Positions 32,347 to 45,486 of a stretch of DNA of 64,000 nt are shown piece by piece. Under the pieces are notes generated by a model. The model saw only the letters and a list, made by a program, of their open reading frames with translations, was not told the DNA's origin and ran no database searches. The DNA comes from Pyronema omphalodes (taxonomy: Eukaryota > Ascomycota > Pezizomycetes > Pezizales > Pyronemataceae), in the NCBI GenBank assembly GCA_024516155.1, contig JAJJXM010000008.1, positions 248,001-312,000 of the forward strand, written 5' to 3'. Position 1 is the stretch's first letter; each line of letters starts with the position of its first letter. A program made the position numbers and the translations under genes.

Positions 32347-35300
32347 GAATCAGTCGCTTTTACACAAGGCGCACCAAGCCATCAACTCCGAACGCAGAAA
32401 ACATATTCATCAGCACACAGAAGAGTGATGACCGGTAACAGGGTTCTGGAAGGGGGGTGAGGGGGGTGTATGTGGAGAGATGATGAGAACTACTATCCAG
32501 ACGAATAGCAATAGAGACAACCCTCAAGTGGCCAGTAAGTATTTCATCTTTGCTAATAGCATTCTACTGTAACACTAACTGTTTGTTCCTTTCAAATTTT
32601 TAGGCTCTGTGATACAACAGCTAGGCCTCACGACGGCAGTTTTTTCTTAAATTCGGTCTTCCGATGGAACACACACACCCTCTTACAGCCTGGCACCACG
32701 GAGGCGGATGGAGATTTCTTGCATTACGCCAAATTCCTACACCCTCGACCTTGCTACGACTATAAAATTTGTTATTTTATGTAGAACATTTTACTTTTAT
32801 TTTCCTCAAAAGTTCTGGAGGATCATGCCGGTTTACAGGGTCACATCGATCGGAACATCACATTTTTCAACCAGTTGCTAAATCAGGTTATCAACAGCTG
32901 TTGCGAAACAGGAATATCAATCAAACCGTAAACTCTGTGGAATTCTAACTTTGTGCACTAGTTTATGAGGCTGATTGCAGCTCCGGTCACAGACGAACCG
33001 AGAATATGTATTCGTGATGTTGCGTTGTGTAAGCAGCATTGGAAGCCGCGGGGTGGTCCGTCCGGTATAGCAACTGATTACTAAGGTAATTGTGATAGCC
33101 TCAAGACTTTCAAGGCGGCAATATAGGATTGACCATGTTTATACATTAGGATAAGAGCTTTCTTTGTATGAAGCCAATACAAATTCCTGGATCCCCAGCC
33201 TGAACCCCATCCGGCCCTCAGGACGAGGCCGGGATTTTACTCCGTACACCAAAAGACAAGCAAGCAATTTAGGAATCGGTGCCTTTCAGCATCTCTTTGC
33301 TCGATAACATGTGGTTGTTTGTAGAGTCGTCTTTGGTCCAGGCCGCCAGTGTTGTTAGATGTCGTTTCCCGACCGTTGGAGATATCCGAGATGGGCATGA
33401 TGCAACTAGCTGCAACAAGGTCTATACCCCACATCTCACAACCCCACTACGTTCCACCGGATGGCGTCCGGAGCAACGTATTTCCCAAATACTACCGTCT
33501 CAATCCATCTGAGGAAGTTGTTGGCGCGTCCATACGTCGTGTATCCTTATCCAAAAAGCGGCTATCCGTCCAAATTGGGTCTCAAGATCTGGATATCTCT
33601 CCAAATCTTGAATAAGAACCATGTCATTCATATACGGACGTCGCGACAACGGAATCCCAGCTCCCTTACAGGGGAATATATTTGTTTTCTTGCAGCGAGT
33701 TATGCTATTCGCGTGGAGTCAACCATTACGGAGTGTGTTAATGTATTCGGAAACCGGAGGTGTTACCATCAACTTAGGCGAGTGTTCCTGTAAGTGCAAT
33801 CAGTCTGCCTTCCGTGAAACCCCGGTCACTTTTTCTTGTATTCCACACTTCCTTCTGTCCCGGTTATTCTTTATTGGGTTGCAACTGTGAAAACAAAATG
33901 CTGATCAATTGTTGGATGTTCCAACAGGGACCTTCAAATGGTATACACGGTGCGCAAAGCGGCTGAAATGGCTCCATATGAGCTTGAGAAGGCAGAAAGA
34001 TGGCACCTCTTTGACACGTCCCCAATAAGAATGTGATGTGTGGATAAAAGGCCACTTGATTGCAACCGTAAGGCAGACTTCAGTTCGATTGTGGGGTGCA
34101 ATCAATTCATGGTGCCAGAAAGACTAGCAATAGAGTGGGTATTAGGGCTGTTAACGTATTGAAAAGCGTGGGGTAACACATTCCGGGAGCCAGCATTTCT
34201 CCAAACATTTATCCCAGTGCTGTTGCTAACGTATAACGTGGTACAGACAAAGTATCTCGAATTTCGAACAGCCACTAGCCAATGACCTCATAATTCTTCG
34301 TGATATTGGCATACAACTTCAAGATCAGCATGTGGGTTGCGCGAGCAACGACTTACTGACTTTCGGAGTTCGGGGCCCTAATGGCACCAATGATAAGCAA
34401 ACATATGCATTCAATGTTTCACATTGGTATGCAAAGGCATTATGCCATGGAAGGTCCAAGAGTAGGTTGGTCTGGTCAAAATTTCAATCTTACCTCTACA
34501 ACTGTAAGGCAGCAATCAATGGCCTATAGTCATTCGTCTGCTTCATCATCACATAGGATGACCGAGGTTCTCTTGTGTGCTGTTTGAGGCGTGGGGGTTC
34601 TGCGCGTTTCATGATTTTAGAATGATGTGAGTAATGGTTTAGCCTCCTTACTATCTAGACGAGGCATGACTTACCTTGACAGCCAGGACATACTTCTCTA
34701 GTACGCATAATAAGAGAAACCTATGCGTTCGTGAGCCATCCCAGCAAAACCTTCAAGTGCAAATGCTGTACATACTCCGGTCTCAAATTCAATCCGTCGG
34801 AATTCCCAAAGAAGCTGCAACAGCTCAGTGCGTTTCGAATTTTGTGTTGCCAAGTACATGGGGTCAAGTGATACTGATAGTATGTGTTACTACGGACGTT
34901 TGCTTCCCTTCCTGTGAGTAACCAATGTTGTGACCCAGGCCGACTGATAACCTTCTAGAGTCTAGGTATAGTAATTCGACACACACTATTGCTCTATTTG
35001 AGGCCGGTTTGAATGCATCCATACCATGGCAGTACTTACGAGCATACTTAGTCAATTTTGTCTCAGCTGGCCACATATTCCCTCTCCCGGATCTATCGAT
35101 AAGGATGGAATTTGTTGGGCAGAAGTGATGAACTATGCGCGCAAATTTTGTAAGCTATGCAAATGTCCGTGTATCGTTTATTGTTGAAGGGTTTGTCGAC
35201 GGCTGACCCTGAGTGATTGGTTGTAAACTTGGGCTTAACGAGGTTACGCGGCGGACCGCGCCGGTTTCATGCTGTTAGTTTTTGCAGCCAGTAATAGCGT

Positions 35301-35429
35301 GCTCGCTCGGTAGCCGCGTGTAACGCTTCTTGTTCTATCACTCAGTACAGTCGACAGAGGGTTTCTCAACCACCGCCACAAAAACGCTTGTAATAGCGGT
35401 ATGGTGCAGCAAGCGAACCGAGAACCAGG
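32347..35429. other. Gene-poor spacer
   Basis: Overlapping frames of 60-110 codons between 33.2 and 34.6 kb lie on both strands with no domains or shared splice structure. A G-rich tract lies at about 32,450-32,468. I see no gene. Confidence 0.5.
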
Positions 35430-36320
35430 TGGAAGGGTTTTCATTAAACTCAATGAACCTCTGATAAAGATGCCGAATATTTTCTTACAGAGATAGCGAA
35501 AAGCATCTCTGTTCATCAATAGCCATGAGGCATGCATGGACCAAATAAACGCCGGGATTACACAAGGCTCACCAGTACCACGGATACTGTTTGCAATATA
35601 CATCTCCGGAGTGTTTCAGCAAGTTGAACAGAAAAAAAAAAGGTGCCACAGGATTATACTTCATAGACAACATATCTTGGATTGCGTCAGAAGACAACGT
35701 CACAGAAATCACGGTAATACTAGGAGAATGTAGAAAACTAGCCATAGAATCAACGAAAAAAGAAACAATGCAGTGAAATCCGACGCAGCCAGAATACAAT
35801 CAATCCTGTTCACCAAAAAGAATGTTGAAGGACAACCAAACACGAAAATAAACCAGGCGACGGAAAGGAAATCCCATGAAACAAATTAGTGACCAAGTGG
35901 CCTGATGAACCGACAAACCATGGTAATCACCGAGTGTAAACGATATATAACGGGAATTCGCCGACGGAGTTGTAGGCCTACTGAATGACCACATGGCCGA
36001 ACAAACTTTACAGCTGGGCGGTACAAAAAACAACAAAGACATATTAAACTTAGAATATAGACCACCAAAAACATAAGCATTACAAATGAATTTCGGGTAT
36101 TGCCTATACAAGCACCTCTCCGGAAAAATCGGTCCTCAAATCGGAGTCTAATCTATCTGCAGAAAAAAACCCAAAATCAATGAAAAGCCATGATCCAAAA
36201 CAGAGAAGCCCTAACAATGAATTGAATACAAGCTAGTACTATACACGGAAAAATATTCACAGATGGTTCCGAATTGGAAACGGACGAAATCATATGCTCT
36301 GCATTAGCCAACAAATAACG
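35430..36320 (+). mobile_element. Decayed Tad-type LINE (non-LTR retrotransposon) fragment
   Basis: Plus-strand translation, across frameshifts and stops, gives reverse-transcriptase landmarks in the right order. INAGITQGSPV then ILFAIYISGVF (35542-35613) matches the RT motif GIPQGSPxSPILF. FIDNISW (about 35660-35685) stands where FVDD is expected. NAVKSDAARIQSILFTKK (about 35767-35820) follows. Further on KIFTDGSELE (about 36246-36275) matches the start of an RNase H domain. RT followed by RNase H fits the Tad/I-like LINEs of ascomycetes. The catalytic FxDD reads FIDN, and many stops are present, so it is dead. The strand is A-rich, consistent with RIP-type G-to-A decay. Ends are not defined; A-rich sequence to about 36.9 kb may be its 3' part. 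Confidence 0.72.
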
Positions 36321-36518
36321 AAACATGGAAGAAACACTAGTAACACAGAAGAAATATGAAATAAGACAAACACATTTTAGTGTTATAACAATTGAGAAAG
36401 GCCAAGAGTATAATACCTCCTCATAGAACGCGGAAGAAGGGACCAAGAAAGAAGGAAACCCAAGAAAGGCGAAAAAGCCACAATATGAGACTACATAAAC
36501 ATTGCGTATTAATCGCCG

Positions 36519-36537
36519 CCCCCCCCCCCCCCCCCCC
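36519..36537. repeat. Poly-C tract, 19 bases
   Basis: Uninterrupted run of 19 Cs (poly-G on the other strand) in A-rich sequence downstream of the LINE relic. Confidence 0.95.
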
Positions 36538-39500
36538 TTCCCTGCCCCGGAAAGCCAATATTGAACATCCTGAATTTCTTTGAAAAAATAAAATGGCGAG
36601 AAACAGGAAAACGAGTGATACGAAATATGAAAATGAGAATAAAACGTAGAAAACAGAGAGGAGGAGAAGAGCAAATAATCATGGAATACATCGGATAAAA
36701 CAAAAGTCAATACTTGCAATGTACTGGAAGAAAAAAAGGTGTGACCGGAGTCAGAAGGAGCAGATACGTAAGAAGAGGCCGAAGAAATTGATATGGAAAT
36801 GAAGAGGGTGACAACACTTCGGGGCAAGAAAGTAAAGAGTACACAACAGAGGGGAAACGTGTGCACAGCATACCCCAGAACCAGGATAGAACATTATGAT
36901 GTATAAAAAAACACATCCTACAGAAATAGCGCTATTTCATTGGGCCATAAGCGTGTTTCATATGCACCTTACCTACTCGTGTCGAATCATTAATCCTAGC
37001 CGAAGGTTTTCGACTATTCCTGACATTTCCATCGATAGGGGTCTAGCCTAGATATTCCTGGTGATACATTCTATCCTAAATTTGTTCTAGTTAGTTAGAA
37101 CTGACAGCTGCAAGATTCAAGTTGTACTTAACCGGACATACGGTAAAATTCCAAATTGTTTATTTCATCACGTTTCTTGTGGAACCAATTTGTGAAACAC
37201 GGAAAGGCTCCAGAAGGTTATTTTTATGGCAAAATTGGGCCGGAATATTTAGGGTTCTTCGGTGTTACAGTTTGCATATGAGACATTGAAACTTCAATGG
37301 CCTCCAACTTGTGGAACCCCTAGAAAGCGATTTGTGTGTAGAAGTCAACCAGGATGAAAATGAGTCGTGGGAATTCAATGCTATCGATGTCTGCCAATTG
37401 ATGATTCTGATGCTGTATCATGCAAGTTAGTAGCAGAACTCATGAAATTGGGTACCATGAATACAGGTTCTTTTTAGGCCATATTTGAGTTGATAGTATT
37501 AAAAGACATGTGCGCAAGATGTATTAAGGTTAATAACATAGATTTTATTGAACGATAATAGAACTACTACTCGATTGAGAAACATCCATATATATCCCTC
37601 GGTCACGGCCAAACAGGGCCATACTAGACCCTCTGTGGCGACCTGTCACCGGAAGATCGCTAAGTTCATTATTATTGTTTGAGCAAACAAATCATGTCAA
37701 GCTGTCAAACATTGACATCGGTAGATGGAACATATTAGTATGACAGAGTAGATATGCATATCACCAATAGTTGTATCCATATAATTACTGGTAATTCAAT
37801 GTAGTGCCAGATAAAATACGGTGCAAAGCATTGCGATTTCCTATGCATCACTTTATCTGATGATGAAATCTCGGTTATCATGGCTTACCTCATCTCGATG
37901 CGCGAATATATCCACTGTAACGTCATTACCGAATCATGAATCCCGAGTAAAGCTTATTGTACGTACTACTACTGCTGCTGAGCGAGAAAACAAATTCAAG
38001 AGGACTATTTCATCCCGGCTAGTAGCTTTTAGTCTAGACTTACATGTACCACAGAATGTTTTCAATTGGAACTTAGTTCAAACGCTAATGTTTCTCATAC
38101 TCCACACTATAACACTCCTATGGAGCACGTCATATCGCCTATAGTTTTGATATTTTGTGATTTCTAAATCAAATATACCAACAATCATCTATCGTCAATC
38201 CCCTAAATCAGTGTCAACGCACTCTGCCTAAAGGCACTCGGAATAGGATAAGATTCCCTTTGTGATATGGTGTGACAATAGTTCGGAGTACTGTATTTAT
38301 CGGTGATATTTCGGTGTATTTTTTTTTTTCCGTCTTGATGATGTGATACAATATGATCAGGCTGATAGAGTAACGTTGCTTTTGTGTTTCCAAAGTTCTG
38401 ACGAAAGCTCGGGAGTCGGGATCCCAGCAATCTGCAATGGAAATCATAATTTGAATTGGTGAACAAGGGAAACCAGGAAGAAAAGTTGTTGAATTATGCA
38501 TAATGTAATACGTCAAATGCAAGTTTATTGGATTATGCGAGCTAGGAGATGTATTTTATGATGTATCTAAAGGCTACCTATGTCACTATTTTCGCACCCC
38601 TTGTCTCTGGTGATAGACGCACTTCTGTGAAAAAAAATATACTGGAGACATCCTGCTGTGTAGAGAATGAAGATCTTGTACTGGAACTCATGGAGTCCCT
38701 GAAAATATGGGGCTAGCAGCGGGAAAATGCATGGAACCTGTAATACCTTGAGTTTCATTGATGACGAGGTTGAAAGCATGACCGACTTGCTGCATTCAGA
38801 ACCCTACAAGAGGTAACAAGGATTGTTTCGGAATCACATCCGTGCAGTCACGGCCTAAGTCAATTGCGTATTCCATTAGAAGTCCAAGCACATAGTCCAT
38901 CCCTGCCGTGATGTTCACACAGTATCACTCACCTTGGCCTGACTAAATTACTAGGCATGTGTGCTGCCAAGCGTTATAAAATTGACTTTGGCAATCAATT
39001 TCGCCATTTTTGCGTCATTGTATGTATATTTACTCCAATAAATGAACCACCACCCGATTGGCTAACCCTGCAAACTGCTGGACTGTGCTCATGCTGTGAT
39101 ATTGCATGAGTTTTAACGTGGTATTCTGAGATATTTTCCAGCTGAAGATCTTCATAGCGCAGATATAATACGTGTTCAATGTTATGGTATATAAAATGTG
39201 GTATTATTGATTGTATGAGCACATGTGACCACGTGTGGAATATTGCACTTGTCCAGCAGGGTACCTAAGTCCACCAATCGGCATTGGTTTACTATGAACT
39301 CGCAAGGCTAAATAGTCATTTCTGTTTGAAGAGCTTGATTTTCCATTCAGTCAATTCAAGTATCTCAGGATCCGTCCGAATCTGAATTTCAACCTCTAAC
39401 GTCTTCCAGAGGGCTACCATGGTAGGGCGTTTCGCTTCCGCATAATGATATTCGCCAATTGCATTGCCAAAGCTTGTAGAACCCATGCAGTGTAGGACCC

Positions 39501-41923
39501 TGAATACGGTCTGCAACAAAATTCCATGGAAGCAACCATATCCGCAATCACCGCTGTAATTCCAGGCCGGATCTCAATATTATCGGCTGCTAAACATGTA
39601 GGGTGAAATAATCCTCTCATTGGTGAATATTATGCTGGTGTAAGATGCAAACGGTATTAGAAATCTTCGGCGTACGCCGCGTGGCCAGGCCATGCTTGCA
39701 TTCTGCGATCGAAGCTTTTGAACACAGCGAGCAATACTGGCAAGTCCTGGCCGGCGGTGAATAACAAAAGAAAGACAAGGGTTTGTATGGAATGACCCCT
39801 GGATGCATCAGGCCGAACGCAGATCAATAAGTTCGCCAAAACAATCCTCGTGTGCGAGCCCAGAACAAACAGGCATCATTGGCAATGATACCCCACAGTA
39901 TCAGACTCCGTTAGATAACCAGAGACGGAATATTGCATATGTACTTGTCCGAGGAATGAGTATGTAGCTGTATGTACTGAGTAGTAGTTTCTGCTTAGAC
40001 ACGGAGTTAAGCTACCGTCTGGCCATAGTCTTTCCGGTGAGATCTCTTCAATTCGTCATGGTGGAAGTCTAGAGACTGCTGCTAGTGTTGGAAGCTGTAT
40101 ACGAAAATATATGAGGATAATCCTTCAACAGTCTCGGTTTCTTGCTTGCATACTGCATCGGTCGCCGGAGCAGCTATTCGATGCCATATTCCGGCCATGT
40201 AAGCATAGCGTAAACAGCGTTATCACATAACGTTCACCGACGTAAAGTAAATACGCAATGCTAATCAAAGACGTCTACCAAGCTAGTTCAATTAGGACTT
40301 TACGTTATCTGACGTCGAGCATGTTATTATGATTCGTATTTGACGTTTTTTACATAGCATCAACATACGCAATCGAAGCAAATATTAACTGACGCCATAG
40401 AAAGATTGTCTTGAATGCCATAACGATTTTACAGACCAATACATTGCCCACTGCCCAGTTATGAGTTAATGTTTTCTAAGCATGCACGCCTTGCCAATGA
40501 CTAAGTACTTCTTACTCATACAAAACAAGAGTCCATTTCGAAACAGTAAATGTTGCTACACTCTCCATAACCTTGTAGTCACAGTAGGAAACCTCACATA
40601 AACTAGACAGATTAGCTAAATAGTCCACCGCTGATCGCTGTCAGAGTTCAACATAAATGAGTCCATGCGAACTTTTATGCCAATACAAAATTGATCTCCA
40701 GCAAAGTAAAGCTAGTTTCATCCAGCCACCCACTCCCCCGGCGTTGAGTTTGGGGTCTTCAATACCTAACCTCCCCCCTTCATCTTCCACCTTTTACCTT
40801 CCATCTTCAATCTTGAATCTTCCTACCTATTTGCCCCTCATCTTAAAGGTCCCCGAATTCCAGCACCACGAATCCCAACGACATTGATCAATCGATTCAT
40901 CATTCCATAAACCACCGAGTATTACGCATTTACGCATTTTACTGATTTATAAGGCCAACTACGTACATTCAAAATCTTGAAATCAGTAAACTGCTACTAA
41001 CCAGTCTGCAACTTACCTACCAGCTTCGATTCGTGTATGTGTGTTGAATATAGCAAGAATCAGCTACTGTTTGGGTTATATCTATTATACATACGCCAGA
41101 AGTTATGTATAGACGTGTAGTACGTAGTACTTACAGTAGATGATTGTTTCACTGTCGCAGCGTACCCTATTTGTTTTTTTAGAACTTCGAATTGCAAGTA
41201 AAAGGGTCCGGGCTTATGTATCATAAATGCATGAAAAAACAATATTCCAAATAAATCTCAAAGTATCTTCTGTCAGTATATCAGATTTTATGGGTCCTAA
41301 ACAGAACTGAAATGCTACTCATGCTCTTCTTCTTACTCTTCAATCTTCCGACAGTGGAATTCCTGAACAGCTCTCATACCTATCACTACTCATAACAACA
41401 ACAACCTAACTTTAAACCCACCCCCTCTAAGGAACTCTCATGAGATCCATCTTGTTCTCCCTACTCGGGCCTCTCAAGTACATAAGATCCTGTATCCCAA
41501 GACCAATTATACTCCATGTGATCCTACGCTTTTCCTCCTTTTCCTCCTTTTCCTCCTTGATAAGATGCATTATGTATCAACCTCAGCCTCAGCCTCAAAT
41601 CAACCCCAGGCAAAAAACAAGAGAATCCATAACCTACTATACACTTCCCCCTGATTTCTAGGTACGAAGCATAATTACATCCCATAGTCCAAGATAGTAG
41701 ATACCAACCGAAGTCTGTGGTGTTCAAGTGTTAAAGTACCGAGGTTCTAAGATTCTCCTGATACATTCTCCTGATATATTCTCCTGATGCATCTATTTCT
41801 CTGTGTTATGCTGTGTTTCTGTGTTATATGTTATATGTTATATGCAGTATATGATGCGTCATGAAATATCACTTTCTCATCATTCCGAATAGTTTCAGAA
41901 ACAGAGTTTTTCGATAACAATAG
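36538..41923. other. Gene-poor region, nothing supported
   Basis: A/T-rich with scattered frames under 110 codons. Minus-strand frames at 39.3-39.84 kb (60-68 codons, three frames) have some hydrophobic stretches and might be a broken membrane-protein gene, but I cannot name it. No RNA gene or inverted-repeat element noticed. Confidence 0.5.
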
Positions 41924-42089
41924 CTTCTTCTTCTTCTTCTTCCTCCTCCTCCTCCTCCTCCTCCTCCTCCTCCTCCTCCTCCTCCTCCTCCTCCTCCTCC
42001 TCCTCCTCCTCCTCCTCCTCCTCCTCCTCCTCCTCCTCCTCCTCCTCCTCCTCCTCCTCCTCCTCCTCCTCCTCCTCCTCCTCCTCCTC
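41924..42089. repeat. Trinucleotide array: TTC x6 then TCC x about 49
   Basis: A perfect TTC block passes into about 149 bp of perfect TCC. The minus strand gives poly-Arg and poly-Glu frames that are repeat artefacts. All purines lie on one strand, so the tract could form a triplex. Confidence 0.95.
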
Positions 42090-42246
42090 ATCCACTTCTA
42101 CGACATAAAACTGACAATACATAACATCGAGAATATCAAAGGTATCACCCGCCATGTCCCGTCATGTCCAGCTAACACACATTTCTATTGACTATCTCAT
42201 CTTCTCACTTGGAATGGGGAGGTGCTGATTGATAGTGAAGTTGGGT

Positions 42247-42263
42247 GGGGGGGGGGGGGGGGG
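42247..42263. repeat. Poly-G tract, 17 bases
   Basis: Uninterrupted run of Gs, followed by four copies of TTATGATTTGG (about 42283-42322). Confidence 0.95.
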
Positions 42264-42322
42264 TTAAAGTTGGTTGGTGATGATTTGGTTATGATTTGGT
42301 TATGATTTGGTTATGATTTGGT

Positions 42323-43440
42323 TGAAGCTGCGATGCTGATGCTGATAGTGATAGTGATATTATTAAACAATGATGGCGATGTTAAACAATGATGATGATA
42401 GTGAGGAATTACAAGTTACTAGCAAGAAGTTACAAGTTACCTGTAAAAACTTGCCGGTGAGAAGGTACAGATTATCAATGAGCGGAATTGGTCATGGCTA
42501 CATTACCAAAACCTACCAAAACCTGAATCCTCAAATGATATAGTTTTAAATCATCTAATACACAACACATGATACATAACCCACAACTCGCAACTAACAA
42601 CAAGTCAACAAGTCATAGGCTCTTACCTATACCATTACCATTACCATTACATGAACACCATATTTCACGATTTACCTCGACGTATATATATCCAGGTTCT
42701 TTTGCGTAATATCTCCATTCTTTCCGTTCTTTACATTGGGGCCATGGCACGGTTAAGCAGTTGGGTAATGATGTTTATTGGAATAATGATGAGTTTGTGA
42801 TGATGTATGTATTATCAAGGCAGTAAGGCATCCAGTTATCAAGTCGTCAAATCGTCCGAGGACTGAGCTCGTAACTACTCTCCACCGATGACAACTCTAT
42901 ACACCCAAGAATCACCTCCAATCCAACATCAAACACATCACGCGACACCACCTGCAAAGAACCTCATTTTGGAAATCAATATTTATTCAATTCAGCATCT
43001 CTCGCCTTCCAGAGGCTCCAACTTTATAGTAGTAGTAATAGTAATAATAAAACAATGGCAAAACGTAAAAACCAAAAGGAGTGGGGTATAAACCTTCTTT
43101 CCAGAAGTAGGTATAAGTTTGGGGGTGTGGGGTAAAGTGACCTGCACTTTAAAAGCCGCAGATTTGTTGAAAACTGTGATATCAATAAATAACAAAGCCA
43201 ACAACTGCTTTCTTCAATCAATCTCAACATCCGTCTACCATCATCTTGTAAACGAAAAAAAAAAAATCGCAATTGCAATAAACAACATCTTCAAATCTTT
43301 CCTATTCTCTCCTATTCTCTCCGGCATTTTGGTATCTTTAAAAAAAAATCTTAAAACAGTCGCAAACATTCTAGTAAAAGTACTATTATGCCATGATAAC
43401 AGAATAAAAAGATCGATCATCATTCCAACGCATTAAGCGC
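42323..43440. other. Spacer and 3' flank of the NTF2-like gene
   Basis: Simple repeats (GATGATAGTGAT, ACCATTACCATT) and A-rich tracts. No gene seen. Confidence 0.5.
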
Positions 43441-45019
43441 TTACACCTTGCGCTGGTCCATGTCCCAAGACCAGTCCTTCTTAACCGCAGCATTCTGTCC
43501 ACGTCCGTCTCCAGCAATGGCGATGGTAGTGTGCTGCTTCTCAGCTCCAAACTGAGCAAAGAAATCGTCATCATCATCCTCAGGCTCAGCAGAGCGAGCC
43601 TTCTGCTGCTTTCCAGGGCGGTCGAGTTTTCTCTGGGCGGCAGAGACGGGACCGGCGGGAGATGAGTCGGAGATCTCGAAGTGGGAGTTGTTGGCAATGC
43701 GAGCATCGCGAAGAGCGTTAGTAACATTGCTCAAGGGAGCGGGTTGCTCATCACCGAAGCCAAAGTGGCGAACGTCATCCTTTCTAACATGAATAGGACG
43801 TTTCTCGGGGGTGTTGAAATCTTCAAAGTCCCAGGAGGACTCGTTCCTGGACTTTCCGGTAACGGGGGTGGGCCTTGGTGAAGAATCGGGTTTAGCATCT
43901 TCTCCATTTCCAAATTCAAAGTGTTTGTACTTCTTTGCGTTAGGAGTCTTTTCAACAGTAGCAGCTGGTACTTCGTGGTCCTTAGAGGCGTGGCTGGCGA
44001 GATCGAAAGTCTGTCCCTTAGAGAATGAGCCGCGCATTTTCGGAGGAGCAACAGGTTGGGGTGCTTCGTTGGATTCGCCAATAATATCTTCCAAATCCCT
44101 CGTAGGGGGTCTGAAAGCTGAACTGCTACGAGGAGGTCTTACTTGTGCAGGTGCCTCGCCTGATTCACCGATGATGTCCTCGAGGTTACGGTTGGGAGGT
44201 TTGAAGATGGATTCCCGGCGGGGGGCACGGGGTTTTTCGGGAGCGTCTTGCTGATCAGCGGGATTGAACAGATGAAGAGTTTGTGCAGAGGGGTCACGAG
44301 TGGTACTGGTGGAATCCTTTGAACTTGATCGGGAGCGCTCAACGGGAGCATTACCATTCGACGAGTCGGCAACGGTGGTGGACTGTTTCTTGACAGATTC
44401 TCCAATCATCTTAATCTGGTCGGCACCATCTCTGATGGGCCAGTTACGACCAGTACGTCCGATGATGTTGATCTGCTTAAGGATGTTGGCCTGGTCCCAG
44501 TAGAGACGGACCTCCTTGATGAGAGTTCCCTCGAAGTTGACGATGTGAACCTATGACCAAAGTCAATTCCTGACGCGTGACGTAACAGGACGCGGGAACA
44601 AGCGAGCTCGCGCTCTCGTCCGCGAACCTTAAAGGGGAGAACAAGGGAACCGAGCAGAACCAAGAGAGGAACCACATGGGATCAAGGAAATAACGTACAA
44701 CAGGGAAGCGGACGATGTGGTCAGCCAAAAAGTTGTCGTCCAAACCAGGGAGCCAGTTAGCTCCGCTGGTAAGGAACTCAATCTCAGTATCCATCTCAAT
44801 AACTAACGAGTTTCCAGTCTGAACAGTTGCCAAAGGCTTCTCGACGCGCTTCTTCAACTGAGTTCCCTTGTCGTGCTGCTCCTTCGCGAGCTGCGCGACG
44901 ATCTTGTCGGGTCCACTCAGAGAGACGGCAGTGGTGATGTAGTGAATTGACGCGGAGTCAGCAAGCGCATCGCGCCTTGGAGCGGCAAGGAACCGGGTGT
45001 AGATTTGCTCGAGAGACAT
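43441..45019 (-). CDS. NTF2-like domain protein with repeated C-terminal motifs, 476 residues
   Basis: Exon 1 is 45019-44699 and exon 2 is 44550-43441, with a 148-bp intron (GTACGT..CATAG) in phase 0 joining IVRFPV to VHIVNFEG. Residues 1-158 form an NTF2-like fold: N-terminal helix MSLEQIYTRFLAA, ADSASIHYITT, EIEFLTSGANWLPGLDDNFLADHIVRFPV, then YWDQANILKQINIIG and NWPIRDG. I recognise this as a conserved fungal SnoaL/NTF2-like protein whose ligand is unknown. The rest is disordered and charged, with a motif FKPPxRxLEDIIGES found twice (about 223-238 and 253-268) followed by EAP. FGFG/FEFG motifs also occur near HFEFGNGED and HFGFGDEQ. These short repeats look like docking motifs. A symmetric TATA element lies about 120 bp upstream. 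Its exact role is not known to me. Confidence 0.85.
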
Positions 45020-45134
45020 TGTTTATCTGTCGATTATTTGAATTGGTTATTCGTGTATGAGTTGGTTGGCCAACGAGAGGCCGAGTTGATGGATTGAGGA
45101 GGGATGAGATGAGATGTGAAGCAAATTAAGCTGA

Positions 45135-45146
45135 GGTATATATACC
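45135..45146 (-). promoter_or_regulatory. TATA element of the NTF2-like gene
   Basis: The palindrome GGTATATATACC is 116-127 bp before the ATG at 45019, in a position suitable for a TATA box. Confidence 0.45.
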
Positions 45147-45447
45147 TGTACTGGCAGGTAGCAAAAAGAAGCGAAACTGATGAGTGAGGGTAGTTGAAGT
45201 GAAGAATTGGGTATTTGGTTGGACTTGCGGAGAGATGTGTCGAAGAAGAGGGGAGGGAGAGGAGGTGGAAAGAAGTAGCAGATGGAGCAATTCAACAGGT
45301 TCGCTTGATACCGGCCTAGTCCTACTCGAGTTCAGCAGGATGCTCAAAAAAGGAGACACAGGCTGCCCAGCTGGATGAGAGCGGCGTGGAGACGCTTACA
45401 AAATTAGCGTAGGTTTCTAGTGAAGACGAGGGAAGCTCAGGGACACG

Positions 45448-45486
45448 GATGCGATGGGATGGGATGGGATGGGGATGGGATGGGAG
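45448..45486. repeat. GGGAT pentamer array
   Basis: About seven copies of GGGAT (one with an extra G), about 430 bp upstream of the NTF2-like gene. Confidence 0.85.

Noticed and set aside
35244..35603. Minus-strand frame of 119 codons opposite the LINE
   Set aside because: The recognisable reverse-transcriptase motifs are on the plus strand; this frame is their antisense shadow.
36177..36866. Minus-strand frame of 229 codons, Ser/Phe-rich
   Set aside because: It is antisense to the A-rich LINE relic; the T-rich complement gives long Phe/Ser frames without stops.
39300..39840. Minus-strand frames with hydrophobic stretches, considered as a broken RTA1-like or other membrane-protein gene
   Set aside because: Joining three frames gave no convincing motif order; similarity was too weak to report.
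39960..40100. Possible 5S rRNA-like stretch
   Set aside because: Compared by eye with the fungal 5S pattern on both strands; the conserved internal control region words are absent.
41831..42155. Poly-Arg and poly-Glu frames on the minus strand
   Set aside because: Product of the TCC trinucleotide array, not a protein gene.
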